Source: Martinezella tropici
GTDB lineage: Bacteria; Pseudomonadota; Alphaproteobacteria; Rhizobiales; Rhizobiaceae
Reading direction: 5' to 3'
Length of the DNA: 64,000 bases
NCBI RefSeq assembly: GCF_008370325.1
Contig: NZ_VNIP01000009.1
Span: forward strand, 356,090-420,089
The notes below the pieces were generated by a model. The model had not been told where the DNA came from and did no database searches. It saw nothing but the letters and a program-made list of their open reading frames with translations. The translations under genes were made by a program, and so were the position numbers. Shown here piece by piece: positions 36,725-47,581 of the stretch (position 1 is its first letter; every line of letters starts with the position of its first letter).

Positions 36725-38257
36725 ATGAGTGGGACACTGGTACTGAAGCAGAGCGAACGAGCAGAACGAAGGATCAGCGTGACCGTCGCAGCCCGTTTGC
36801 GCCGCCTTGCCCCGCTCCTTGTCGCCGCCATGGTGCTGGACAGCTGCCAGACGGTGATGGACCAATCCTACCAGCCGAGCGTTTCGCCTTCCGCCAATCC
36901 GCAGATCGTCTCCGAGGTGCAGAAAAACGATCCGCGCGCGCAAATGGGTGCACGCGAGCATCCTCGCATCCTCGCAAGCTATGGCGGCGAATACAAGGAC
37001 GCCAAGACCGAGCGCCTCGTTGCCCGCATCGCCGGGGCCTTGACCAGCGTGTCGGAAAATCCGCAGCAGTCCTATCGCATCACCATCCTCAATTCGCCCT
37101 CGATCAACGCGTTTGCGCTTCCGGGCGGCTATCTCTACGTCACGCGCGGCCTTCTGGCGCTTGCCAATGATGCTTCCGAAGTCGCTGCCGTGCTCTCGCA
37201 CGAGATGGCGCACGTGACAGCCAATCACGGCATCGAGCGGCAGAAACGGGAGGAAGCCGAAGTCATCGCCAGCCGCGTCGTCTCGGAAGTCCTGTCGAGC
37301 GATCTTGCCGGCAAGCAGGCGCTCGCGCGCGGCAAGCTGCGCCTCGCCGCCTTCTCGCGCCAGCAGGAGCTCCAGGCCGACGAGATCGGCATCCGCACGC
37401 TCGGCCAGGCCGGCTACGATCCCTATGCCGCCGCCCGCTTCCTGAACGCCATGGAAGACTACAGCCGCTTTATGTCGGCCAATTCCGATGCCGACCAGAG
37501 CCTGGACTTCCTTTCGAGCCACCCGAGCACGCCGCAGCGCATCGATCTCGCCAAGGCGCATGCCCGCGAATTCGGCGAGGAAGGCAAGGTCGGCGACATC
37601 GGCCGCGATTATTACCTGAACGGCATCGATGGCCTGCTCTATGGCGACAGCCCCGAGGAAGGCTATGTGCGCGGCCAGACCTTCCTGCATGGCGGTCTCG
37701 GCATCCGCTTCGACGTGCCGCCCGATTTCCGCATCGACAACAAGGTCGAGGCCGTCATGGCGACCGGCCCCGGCGATATCGCCATCCGCTTCGACGGCGT
37801 TGCCGACAGCCAGAACCAGAACCTGACGAACTATATTTCCAGCGGCTGGGTGACAGGCCTCGATCCCTCCTCGATCCAGTCGATCACCGTCAACGGCATG
37901 CCGGCCGCTACCGCGCGCGCTTCCGCCGATCGCTGGGATTTCGATGTCACGGTCATCCGCGACCGTACGCAGATCTTCCGTTTCCTGACGGCCGTACCGA
38001 AGGGGAACATCGCCCAGCTCAACCAGACGGCGGACGTGCTGCGCTCGAGTTTCCGGCACATGACGCCGGATGAGGCGGCCTCGCTGAAGCCGCTCAGGGT
38101 CCGCGTCGTCACCGTCAAGCCCGGTGACACGATCACGACGCTTGCCGCCCGCATGATGGGCACCGACCGCAAGCTCGATCTGTTCAAATTGATCAACGCC
38201 CTACCGACCGGGGCAACGATTGCGCCAGGCGACAAAGTCAAGATTATTTCGGAATAG
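36725..38257 (+). CDS. M48-family metalloprotease lipoprotein with LysM domain (BepA/LoiP-like)
   Basis: 510 aa. The N-terminal signal ends VLDSC, so it is probably a lipoprotein lipidated at Cys41, although Asp at -2 is unusual for a lipobox. The zinc motif HEMAH (H159, E160, H163) and the third ligand in QELQADEIG identify a peptidase M48. A C-terminal LysM-like domain (VKPGDTITTLAARMMGTDRKLDLFKLINAL) should bind peptidoglycan. It probably controls outer-membrane protein quality in the periplasm. Confidence 0.9.
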   Translation: MSGTLVLKQSERAERRISVTVAARLRRLAPLLVAAMVLDSCQTVMDQSYQPSVSPSANPQIVSEVQKNDPRAQMGAREHPRILASYGGEYKDAKTERLVARIAGALTSVSENPQQSYRITILNSPSINAFALPGGYLYVTRGLLALANDASEVAAVLSHEMAHVTANHGIERQKREEAEVIASRVVSEVLSSDLAGKQALARGKLRLAAFSRQQELQADEIGIRTLGQAGYDPYAAARFLNAMEDYSRFMSANSDADQSLDFLSSHPSTPQRIDLAKAHAREFGEEGKVGDIGRDYYLNGIDGLLYGDSPEEGYVRGQTFLHGGLGIRFDVPPDFRIDNKVEAVMATGPGDIAIRFDGVADSQNQNLTNYISSGWVTGLDPSSIQSITVNGMPAATARASADRWDFDVTVIRDRTQIFRFLTAVPKGNIAQLNQTADVLRSSFRHMTPDEAASLKPLRVRVVTVKPGDTITTLAARMMGTDRKLDLFKLINALPTGATIAPGDKVKIISE

Positions 38258-38268
38258 CAATCGGCCTA

Positions 38269-38290
38269 TCTTCTCCCGGACGGGAGAAGA
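38269..38290. terminator. Hairpin between convergent M48 protease and rpoH genes
   Basis: TCTTCTCCCG / CGGGAGAAGA form a perfect 10-bp stem with a 2-nt gap, between the two stop codons. It probably marks the 3' end of both transcripts. Confidence 0.6.
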
Positions 38291-38296
38291 CCTGTC

Positions 38297-39160
38297 TCAA
38301 GCATAGCTCGCCATGCGGGGGTCGGCATCCACCAGCGCGTTGCGGAGCTTGTCCATTGCGCGGCTTTCGATCTGACGCACACGCTCCTTGGAAATTCCGA
38401 GATCGGCGCCGAGCTCCTCGAGCGTCGCTCCGTCTTCGACGAGGCGGCGTGCCTGGATGATCTTCATCTCGCGTTCGTTGAGATGCTTCAGCGCCGAGGC
38501 AAGCCAGATGCGACGGCGCTCACCGTCGATCATGTCGGAAACCTGCTCGTCCGGAAGCGGCTCGTCGCTGATGAGAAAATCGATACGCTCAGCACTTTCG
38601 GAATCGCCCGATATCGACGGCGCCTGCAGGGACGTATCGCTGCTGGAAAGGCGCGCATCCATGGTCTGCACGTCGGAAAGGCTGACACCGAGCGCAACCG
38701 CGATTTCCTCATGGATGGACTGGACGGTAACGCTCGAATTGCTGCGGGCGAGTTTGGCGCGCAGGCGGCGAAGATTGAAGAACAACGCCTTCTGCGCTGA
38801 ACTCGTGCCACCGCGCACGATCGACCAATTGCGCAGAATATAGTCCTGGATCGAAGCGCGGATCCACCAGCTTGCATAGGTCGAGAAGCGAACTTCCCGT
38901 TCCGGTTCGAAACGGGCGGCGGCCTCGAGGAGGCCGACATAGCCCTCCTGTACGAGATCGCTCATCGGCAGTCCGAAATTGCGGAATTTGCCCGCCATGG
39001 AAATGACGAGGCGCATATGCGCGGTTGCTATCTGGTTGCGGGCGCCGCGATCATCGTGATCCTTCCAGCGTATGGCAAGATCATGCTCTTCGTCGCGAGC
39101 GAGATAGGGAGCAGCCATCGCAACTTTGATCATGCGTCGATCTGCAGACATGTTCGTCAT
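38297..39160 (-). CDS. rpoH: RNA polymerase sigma-32-type factor (RpoH, probably the RpoH2 paralogue)
   Basis: About 287 aa. Region 2 is GLPMSDLVQEGYVGLLEAAARFEPEREVRFSTYASWWIRASIQDYILRNWS, the RpoH box is QKALFFNLRRLR, and region 4.2 is GISKERVRQIESRAMDKLR. Rhizobia carry two RpoH proteins; length and sequence suggest RpoH2, but that assignment is tentative. ATG 39160 is preferred, because GGAG lies 6 nt upstream; ATG 39166 and 39151 are alternatives. It directs transcription of heat, oxidative and stationary-phase stress genes. Confidence 0.92.
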   Translation of the reverse strand: MTNMSADRRMIKVAMAAPYLARDEEHDLAIRWKDHDDRGARNQIATAHMRLVISMAGKFRNFGLPMSDLVQEGYVGLLEAAARFEPEREVRFSTYASWWIRASIQDYILRNWSIVRGGTSSAQKALFFNLRRLRAKLARSNSSVTVQSIHEEIAVALGVSLSDVQTMDARLSSSDTSLQAPSISGDSESAERIDFLISDEPLPDEQVSDMIDGERRRIWLASALKHLNEREMKIIQARRLVEDGATLEELGADLGISKERVRQIESRAMDKLRNALVDADPRMASYA

Positions 39161-39313
39161 ACGCATCTCCTAGGTTCGGCCTCAAATCGTCTTTAGTGCC
39201 GCGGTCGACGAAAAGGGCAGCAAGCATCGTTTCCGAACATCGCTGTTCGGATGGAAATCAATGAATGAAATTCAAATTGGAAACCGATATCCGGTTCGCC
39301 GGATAATCGATGA

Positions 39314-39502
39314 CTAGTCTTGTTCGGTCTCAGCGAATGGATCTCGCGATTGAAGCATGTTCAGATCGCCGGGGGGCTTCGGATGAAAACGCATAGGCCG
39401 GTCCTCGTGAATGTCGATAAACACGGCCTGCTTGGAAACCCCTCCCCACAGGAGAGCACCCACACCGACCGCTAACACGAGGCTTAAACGCGGCAGAAGC
39501 AA
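39314..39502 (-). CDS. Possible small membrane protein (hypothetical)
   Basis: About 62 aa, from TTG 39502 or GTG 39478; no ATG is in frame near the beginning. A hydrophobic stretch (LSLVLAVGVGALLWGGV) is followed by a charged tail ending DPFAETEQD. It follows the carD terminator on the same strand. There is no clear ribosome binding site, so this is a weak candidate. The remaining part of the 39161-39569 gap holds the rpoH promoter region and the carD terminator. Confidence 0.3.
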   Translation of the reverse strand: MLLPRLSLVLAVGVGALLWGGVSKQAVFIDIHEDRPMRFHPKPPGDLNMLQSRDPFAETEQD

Positions 39503-39514
39503 AAAGGTTCCAAA

Positions 39515-39546
39515 GAAAAAACCCGGCACGAAGGCCGGGTTTTTTG
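39515..39546 (-). terminator. Rho-independent terminator of carD
   Basis: AAAAAACCCGGC / GCCGGGTTTTTT forms a perfect 12-bp stem around the CACGAAG loop, with the T tract on the minus strand side, 24 bp after the carD stop. Confidence 0.9.
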
Positions 39547-39569
39547 AAGCTGGAATTTGCGCGCTGGCC

Positions 39570-40142
39570 TTATGCGGCTTCGTCCTGGGAATCGTCTTCC
39601 TCGACGACCTTGCCGCGCTTGGGACCCTTGTTGAGATTGACCTCGACAAGGCGAACGGCTTCGGTTTCCGACATCTTGTTGACGGCTGCAATTTCGCGCG
39701 CCATGCGATCGAGCGCAGCTTCATAAAGCTGACGTTCGGAATAGGACTGCTCCGGCTGGTTCTCGGCGCGATAAAGATCGCGAACCACTTCAGCGATGGA
39801 AAGCAGATCGCCGGAATTGATCTTGGCATCATATTCCTGGGCGCGACGCGACCACATGGTACGCTTCACGCGGGCTTTGCCCTGCACGACCTTCAGCGCC
39901 CGCTCGACGAAATCCGTCTCGGAAAGCTTGCGCATGCCGATGCTCATGGCCTTGGCCACCGGTACCTTCAGGCGCATCTTGTCTTTCTCGAAGTCGATTA
40001 CGAACAGCTCGAGCTTCATGCCTGCGACTTCTTGTTCTTCGATGGCAGTGATCGTGCCGACACCGTGGGCCGGATAAACAATCGCTTCACCAGTCTTGAA
40101 GCCATGGCGTGCTGCTGAAGGTTTTTTCTGCTGGGTCGTCAT
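39570..40142 (-). CDS. carD: CarD-family transcription regulator (CdnL-like)
   Basis: About 190 aa from ATG 40142. The N-terminal RNA-polymerase interaction domain is visible (FKTGEAIVYPAHGVGTITAIEEQEV...LELFVIDFEKDKMRLKVPV), followed by the helical DNA-binding domain (RKLSETDFVERALKVVQGKARVKRTMWSRRAQEYDAKI). The Trp in TMWSRR is the conserved residue thought to wedge promoter DNA open. CarD binds the RNA polymerase beta subunit and stabilises open promoters, especially of ribosomal genes. Confidence 0.95.
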   Translation of the reverse strand: MTTQQKKPSAARHGFKTGEAIVYPAHGVGTITAIEEQEVAGMKLELFVIDFEKDKMRLKVPVAKAMSIGMRKLSETDFVERALKVVQGKARVKRTMWSRRAQEYDAKINSGDLLSIAEVVRDLYRAENQPEQSYSERQLYEAALDRMAREIAAVNKMSETEAVRLVEVNLNKGPKRGKVVEEDDSQDEAA

Positions 40143-40539
40143 TCTTTTCAAAAACTCCCTGTTACGCGCCCGGTTGGGCCGGGTGCCGGGTCAGTCAGGC
40201 CCGGATGAGACGGACGTACCGTCGGGTCACTTCATCCTGGTCCAGCCAGACTTATGCAAACAGAAACCCACCCATCGCGATCTAGGACCCGACAACACAA
40301 ACGGTTGATATGTCAAGGAAACCGCGTACGGATTGGTGATTTGCTTTCGTGATGGTTTTGGGCATGCGTAATGCCGCTGTGGATCAGTGTGAGGAACCTA
40401 TCACAAAAATCTGAGGAAATCAATAATTTGCTGCGCGCGCGCCAAAAAGGCCACGTTGACCGCCATGCGACCCAACGGCAATGATTCGCTTTCTGCGATA
40501 TCGACTACACCTTTATCGACGGCCTGTCACGGCCGTCGA
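40143..40539. other. Intergenic region, carD promoter and fdxA 3' end
   Basis: This 397-bp gap holds no recognisable gene. It contains the carD promoter and a GC hairpin (GCCCGGTTGGGCCGGGTGC, near 40167-40185) in the carD leader. At its far end, ATCGACGGCC / GGCCGTCGAT (40515-40540) forms a hairpin next to the fdxA stop that probably ends the fdxA transcript. Confidence 0.6.
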
Positions 40540-40878
40540 TCAGTCGCCGCTTCCGGGATTCGCCGAGAAATACTTCTCGAACTTTCCTTCTTCGCCATCC
40601 ATCTCCTTGGCTTCCGGCAACGGGTCGCGCTTGACCGTGATGTTGGGCCAGATGGCGGCATATTCGGTATTGATCTTCAGCCACTTGTCGAGGCCCGGCT
40701 CCGTGTCGGGCTTGATCGCCTCGGCGGGACATTCCGGTTCGCAGACGCCGCAATCGATGCATTCGTCGGGATGGATGACGAGGAAGTTCTCGCCCTCGTA
40801 GAAGCAGTCGACAGGGCAGACTTCCACGCAATCGGTATATTTGCAGCGGACGCAATTATCGGTCACGACATATGTCAT
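40540..40878 (-). CDS. fdxA: Seven-iron ferredoxin FdxA
   Basis: 112 aa from ATG 40878 (GGAG 7 nt upstream). The cluster cysteines are C9, C12 (or C17) and C21 in CVRCKYTDCVEVCP, and C40, C43, C46 and C50 in CIDCGVCEPECP, the pattern of a [3Fe-4S][4Fe-4S] ferredoxin. The long C-terminal tail (KWLKINTEYAAIWPNIT) is typical of FdxA. It carries electrons in the cytoplasm; the partner is not known. Confidence 0.95.
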   Translation of the reverse strand: MTYVVTDNCVRCKYTDCVEVCPVDCFYEGENFLVIHPDECIDCGVCEPECPAEAIKPDTEPGLDKWLKINTEYAAIWPNITVKRDPLPEAKEMDGEEGKFEKYFSANPGSGD

Positions 40879-41084
40879 GAAGCACTCCAGGAATGTCTCT
40901 AGCTTCCGCGGATGCGCAACCTGGAACGTCGCACCATCCCGCGGAGCCGAACGGGCAAACGTATGCATCACGCACAAACGTGCCGCCCGGCTGGTTACCG
41001 GCAGGTTGATGGTGAGGTATCGACTTTATCCGCCAATTTCAAGGACAAACAATCTGGAAAGCAGCCTGAGACAGGCAGAGTTTT

Positions 41085-41489
41085 CTAATCGTCGTCCGGG
41101 ATCAGGCGATCGATTGCACGGCGATCGCGCTTCGTGGGCCTTCCGCTCCCTGGCGCCCGCAACGCCTGCTCGAATGGGGTGAGGCGTTTTGTCTCATCCG
41201 GCGGCGGCGTCAGGTCCTCATAGAGCAGCCTGGCTTCCTCGAAAGGGCCTCTGCGCTCGCCGGGGGCACGCACGATGAGGACGACATCCCGGCGCTCCAG
41301 CGAGAGCTCGATACGGTCGCCGGCCTTGACGCCGAAACTCGGCTGCGCGATCCGCTCGCCATTCACCCGCACGCCGCCGTTCTGAACGTAGAGCTGCGCC
41401 AGCGAGCGGGATTTCACCATGCGGGCAAAGAACAGCCATTTGTCGATGCGCTGGCGCGAACCGGAAAATGGCTGTTTCTCATCCGTCAT
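41085..41489 (-). CDS. S4-domain RNA-binding protein (Hsp15/HslR-like)
   Basis: 134 aa. The S4 domain begins QRIDKWLFFARMVKSRSLAQLYVQNGGVRVNGERI, followed by a basic tail (RPTKRDRRAIDRL). Hsp15 binds free 50S subunits that carry a stalled peptidyl-tRNA. Its start is 3 bp after the stop of the Suv3-like helicase gene, so the two RNA-related proteins are made from one transcript. Confidence 0.88.
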   Translation of the reverse strand: MTDEKQPFSGSRQRIDKWLFFARMVKSRSLAQLYVQNGGVRVNGERIAQPSFGVKAGDRIELSLERRDVVLIVRAPGERRGPFEEARLLYEDLTPPPDETKRLTPFEQALRAPGSGRPTKRDRRAIDRLIPDDD

Positions 41490-41492
41490 GGG

Positions 41493-44648
<3,156 letters not shown>

Positions 44649-44844
44649 GGGCGAGAAACCACCGTCTTTCGATCAGCAAGTTCCCCAAGGAGGAAACGAA
44701 GAGATGACGACCATATGCGACAAACGCAAGGCCTGAATAAAAAAACAGCCACGGCAACAATCGATTTCATTATTGGTGGCCTCAACCGTAAGCTACATTA
44801 ATCCTGCACCTCATGCGAGTCCCGACGATTGGGGAACAGCTTGA

Positions 44845-44905
44845 GAACGAATCGGCGACGAATCGCTTACTCGCTGTCGTTCTTTTTTTGTTCACTACAA
44901 CATAT
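44845..44905. repeat. 61-bp repeat, copy 1
   Basis: Begins GAACGAATCGGCGACGAATC and, 45 bases on, has GTTCACTACAACATAT. The two CGAATC words are 11 bp apart, one DNA turn, and each GAATC is a GANTC methylation site. In this copy GAACGA pairs with TCGTTC followed by seven T residues, which resembles a terminator. Confidence 0.75.
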
Positions 44906-45087
44906 GGATTTCTATGAAAAGATTCACACCAAATGCTGAATCTCATTTCCGCGTCTTTTCCACGAGAAAAGGAGTCGAGTGGTGAATCCGAAGCCGGCGA
45001 AAATCGACACTTTTTATGGTTAATTATTTGTAAATCATGCAATTTTTTTGAGCAGCATCTTTTTCGTTAAGATCTGGGTCAAAGCCG

Positions 45088-45146
45088 GAACGAATCGGCG
45101 ACGAATCACTAATTCCGCACGATTCCGCTTTTGTTCCATACGATAT
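45088..45146. repeat. 61-bp repeat, copy 2
   Basis: The same first 20 bases as copy 1, then a variable middle and GTTCCATACGATAT at the same offset of 45 bases. An extra GATTC lies in the middle. Confidence 0.75.
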
Positions 45147-45523
45147 CTAGCGTTTCCGCATTCAAGACATACAGGACTCTGAATGGTTGAACCCGAAATT
45201 CCGGCCGAATCAGGAATTGCGATCAATCTTTTAGCGAGCGCAAATATAATAATTCAGTAAACACACGCAAAAGATGTGATTATCGGCACATCGGCCGGGG
45301 CCGGCGCAAATGGGATTTCATGGCTACATATTTGTATTTCGCCAGGACAGCATCGGAATATGGGAAGCGGCAAGGGCAGAACCTCTTCGCAGGCCAATCC
45401 CACGCGAACCGAATGGCGCATGAAGGCGCCTTCCTCCGCACATCTGCCTTCCACTCAACTTCGCTCCCACTGCATGTCGGCAACCTATAGAAAGGCCCCA
45501 ACGTTAACCAAAGCCCAAAGGCA

Positions 45524-45585
45524 GAACGAATCGCCGACGAATCACGGACATGCTTCTTTTCTCGTTTCGTTCACCGCAACATATT
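45524..45585. repeat. 61-bp repeat, copy 3
   Basis: Begins GAACGAATCGCCGACGAATC (one change from the other copies) and has GTTCACCGCAACATAT at offset 45. GAACGAA at the start can pair with TTCGTTC near offset 42. Confidence 0.75.
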
Positions 45586-45714
45586 GTATTGTAACGGTAT
45601 TTTAACCATAGGAGCAAGTCGCGACCTCTCCCTTCCATGCCCGCATCGCGCCGTCGCGTTAACATCTGGCTGAATGCGCCGTAGCCGGCATCCCGGCATT
45701 TTTATTTCTTAGCC

Positions 45715-45740
45715 GGAACAATTTTCGGCGACGCAAGTTT
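45715..45740 (+). promoter_or_regulatory. EcfG (RpoE2)-type general stress promoter
   Basis: GGAAC at 45715, then 16 bases, then AGTT at 45736-45739, close to the EcfG consensus GGAAC-N16/17-CGTT. It lies 127 bp before the DUF3309 gene and could also serve the following small lipoprotein gene. Confidence 0.6.
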
Positions 45741-45866
45741 CTATCTGCAGAATTGAGGAACTCCGCCCACTAGGAAACCGATTCGAGCTGGAGCCGCTGG
45801 AGCGTAGTGCCGGATTGAGCGAGATTGCCGGCGCTATTCAAGCGATGGACATGGAGGAGACACATC

Positions 45867-46022
45867 ATGCTTGGTACCGTATTGCTTGTCATACTGATTC
45901 TGCTGCTGATCGGCGCACTGCCCAGCTGGGGTTACAGCCGGGCATGGGGGTACGGTCCATCGGGCGGTCTCGGGCTTGTTCTTGTCATTGTCCTCATTTT
46001 ATTATTGATGGGGCGGATCTGA
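45867..46022 (+). CDS. DUF3309 small membrane protein
   Basis: 51 aa, almost entirely two hydrophobic segments (LGTVLLVILILLLIGALP and GGLGLVLVIVLILLLMGRI) joined by a short turn with GYSRAWGYGPSG. This is the DUF3309 pattern, common in alphaproteobacteria and often stress-induced. GGAGGAG lies upstream of ATG 45867. The EcfG-like promoter upstream suggests general stress control. The molecular function is unknown. Confidence 0.8.
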   Translation: MLGTVLLVILILLLIGALPSWGYSRAWGYGPSGGLGLVLVIVLILLLMGRI

Positions 46023-46068
46023 TCCGCGGGTCAATGTTCAAACTTCACAACACCAGGGAGCTAACACC

Positions 46069-46323
46069 ATGAAGAAGATCATCGTCGCGATCGCCCTTGT
46101 CGGCGCTTTAGCGTCGTGCACGGCAACGGAAAAAGGGACTGCCATCGGTGCCGGCACCGGCGCCCTGATCGGCGGCGTGGCCACCCATAGCTGGGGCGGC
46201 GCGGCAGTCGGCGCTGTTGCCGGCGGCGTGGTCGGCAATCTTATCGGACGCTCCCATGAGCGCCGCGGCTATTGCATCTATCGCGACCGCTACGGCAATC
46301 GCTACGAGGCTCGTTGCCGCTAA
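46069..46323 (+). CDS. Small glycine-zipper outer-membrane lipoprotein
   Basis: 84 aa. The signal ends VGALASC, a lipobox with Cys17 as lipid site. A glycine-zipper membrane motif follows (GTAIGAGTGALIGG, GGAAVGAVAGGVVGNLIG), then a short Tyr/Arg-rich tail (YCIYRDRYGNRYEARC). Such proteins sit in the outer membrane or periplasm. It is 46 bp downstream of the DUF3309 gene and probably shares its stress promoter. Confidence 0.85.
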   Translation: MKKIIVAIALVGALASCTATEKGTAIGAGTGALIGGVATHSWGGAAVGAVAGGVVGNLIGRSHERRGYCIYRDRYGNRYEARCR

Positions 46324-46419
46324 GGCTTGAACGCTTGTGACCGGCCGCTTCGGCGGCTCGGTCGCGAACATCCGGCCCTCGAGGCAGGCTCCTGAAGCCT
46401 GAGTTTCTGAGAGAATCCT

Positions 46420-46445
46420 CTTCCCGCGCGATCGGTCGCGGGAAG
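46420..46445. terminator. Hairpin after the lipoprotein gene
   Basis: CTTCCCGCG and CGCGGGAAG form a 9-bp stem around CGATCGGT, about 100 bp past the stop and just before a small gene; no strong T run follows. Confidence 0.45.
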
Positions 46446-46475
46446 GGAGCAGTGTTTTGAGAAAGGAACGGCACC

Positions 46476-46676
46476 ATGGCCGCAATCATCGCAAGCATTG
46501 CAGCACTCGCGCTCATCGGCACCACTTTTTACGCGCTTGGAAGCGCGGCAAGAGCGCGGGACAAAGAGAAAAAACGGCAGGTGGCGTTGGAAGCCGTGAT
46601 CCTGGAATTCAAGCCACGACAGCGACAGCAGGCAAATTCAGGCCAGGAGCGGTTCAGAACTTCCGTGAAAAGCTGA
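46476..46676 (+). CDS. Small predicted membrane protein (hypothetical)
   Basis: 66 aa with AAAGGA 8 nt before ATG 46476. One hydrophobic segment (AAIIASIAALALIGTTFYALG) is followed by a strongly charged tail (RARDKEKKRQ). It ends 17 bp before the end of the convergent phaB gene. No family was recognised; a single-pass membrane protein is the most that can be said. Confidence 0.55.
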   Translation: MAAIIASIAALALIGTTFYALGSAARARDKEKKRQVALEAVILEFKPRQRQQANSGQERFRTSVKS

Positions 46677-46693
46677 GCCGCTCTGGAATCCCT

Positions 46694-47419
46694 TTAGACG
46701 AAAAACTGGCCGCCATTGGCTGTTATCGTCGATCCCGTAATGAAACCGGCATCATCGCTGGCAAGGAAAACCGCGATGCGGGCAATTTCCTCGGGCTCGC
46801 CCAGGCGCCCCACCGGGATCTGCGGAATGATGCGCTCGTTCAACACCTTTTCCGGCACCGCCAGCACCATTTCCGTGCCGATATAGCCCGGGCAAATGGC
46901 GTTGACCGTGATGTTCTTGGCGGCGCCCTCCTGGGCAAGCGCCTTGGTGAAGCCGAGATCGCCGGCCTTGGCGGCGGAGTAATTCGCCTGCCCCATCTGC
47001 CCCTTCTGACCATTGATCGAAGAGATATTGATCACGCGGCCGAAGCTGCGGTCGCGCATGCCCTGCCAGACCTGGTGCGTCATATTGAACAGGCCGGTGA
47101 GGTTGGTATTGACGACCTCGTGCCACTGTTGCGGCGTCATCTTGTGGAACATGGCGTCGCGGGTAATGCCGGCATTGTTGACCAGGACATCGACATGGCC
47201 GAGATCGTGCTCGACCTTGGCTATGCCTTTGCCGCAGGCTTCGTAATCGGTGACATCCCATTTATGAACGGCGATACCGGTCACATCGTGGAAAGCGCGG
47301 GCCTTCTCGTCGTTGCCGGCATAGGTCGCCGCCACCTTGTAACCCGCATTGTGCAGTGCCATCGAAATAGCCGCGCCGATGCCGCGCGTGCCCCCGGTTA
47401 CCAATGCCACTCTGCTCAT
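46694..47419 (-). CDS. phaB: Acetoacetyl-CoA reductase
   Basis: 241 aa SDR from ATG 47419 (GGGGAG 7 nt upstream). NADPH-binding TGGTRGIG, NNAG, and the catalytic Ser and YSAAK (Tyr, Lys) are visible, with the PhaB-type segment INGQKGQMGQANYSAAKAG. It reduces acetoacetyl-CoA to (R)-3-hydroxybutyryl-CoA for polyhydroxybutyrate. It is downstream of phaA on the same strand, with a palindromic repeat in between. Confidence 0.96.
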   Translation of the reverse strand: MSRVALVTGGTRGIGAAISMALHNAGYKVAATYAGNDEKARAFHDVTGIAVHKWDVTDYEACGKGIAKVEHDLGHVDVLVNNAGITRDAMFHKMTPQQWHEVVNTNLTGLFNMTHQVWQGMRDRSFGRVINISSINGQKGQMGQANYSAAKAGDLGFTKALAQEGAAKNITVNAICPGYIGTEMVLAVPEKVLNERIIPQIPVGRLGEPEEIARIAVFLASDDAGFITGSTITANGGQFFV

Positions 47420-47520
47420 GTGCCACTCCCCTTTTTTGCTGCGGAGGCGTAACGCCCGAAGGTCGGGTCGCCCGCTCGCTTTCACCACTTTTTCTGGAAA
47501 ATTCCTTTCAAGACGCCCTG

Positions 47521-47569
47521 GAGCATGATGCCGAAAAGTGTGAGCGGTTTTCGGACAACATCATGCTCT
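47521..47569. repeat. Dispersed palindromic repeat between phaA and phaB
   Basis: GAGCATGATGCCG...CATCATGCTC, a second copy of the unit at 32928-32977 with four differences in 49 bases. Similarity continues weakly (TTTGATTCTAGAGCG) up to the phaA stop codon. Confidence 0.8.
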
Positions 47570-47581
47570 ACTTCTTTGATT

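Larger units (their letters stand above)
44649..45866. other. Long non-coding, AT-rich gap with three repeats and many GANTC sites
   Basis: This 1.2-kb stretch has no supported gene: the open frames in it have no family features or ribosome binding sites. It holds the helicase promoter on the left, the three 61-bp repeats listed separately, 14 GANTC sites between 44817 and 45543, and the EcfG-like promoter at 45715. Its composition is much more AT-rich than the flanks. Confidence 0.7.

Noticed and set aside
44845..45585. CRISPR array
   Set aside because: Only three copies at irregular distances (243 and 436 bp), not 30-40 bp spacers; no cas genes.
45276..45605. Protein-coding gene in the repeat-rich gap
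   Set aside because: Open frames exist on both strands, but without a ribosome binding site, family motifs or GC-rich codon pattern, and one runs through a repeat copy.
44649..45866. Chromosomal replication origin
   Set aside because: The gap is AT-rich and GANTC-rich with repeats, but I saw no DnaA-box cluster and no origin-linked genes (hemE, parAB, repABC).
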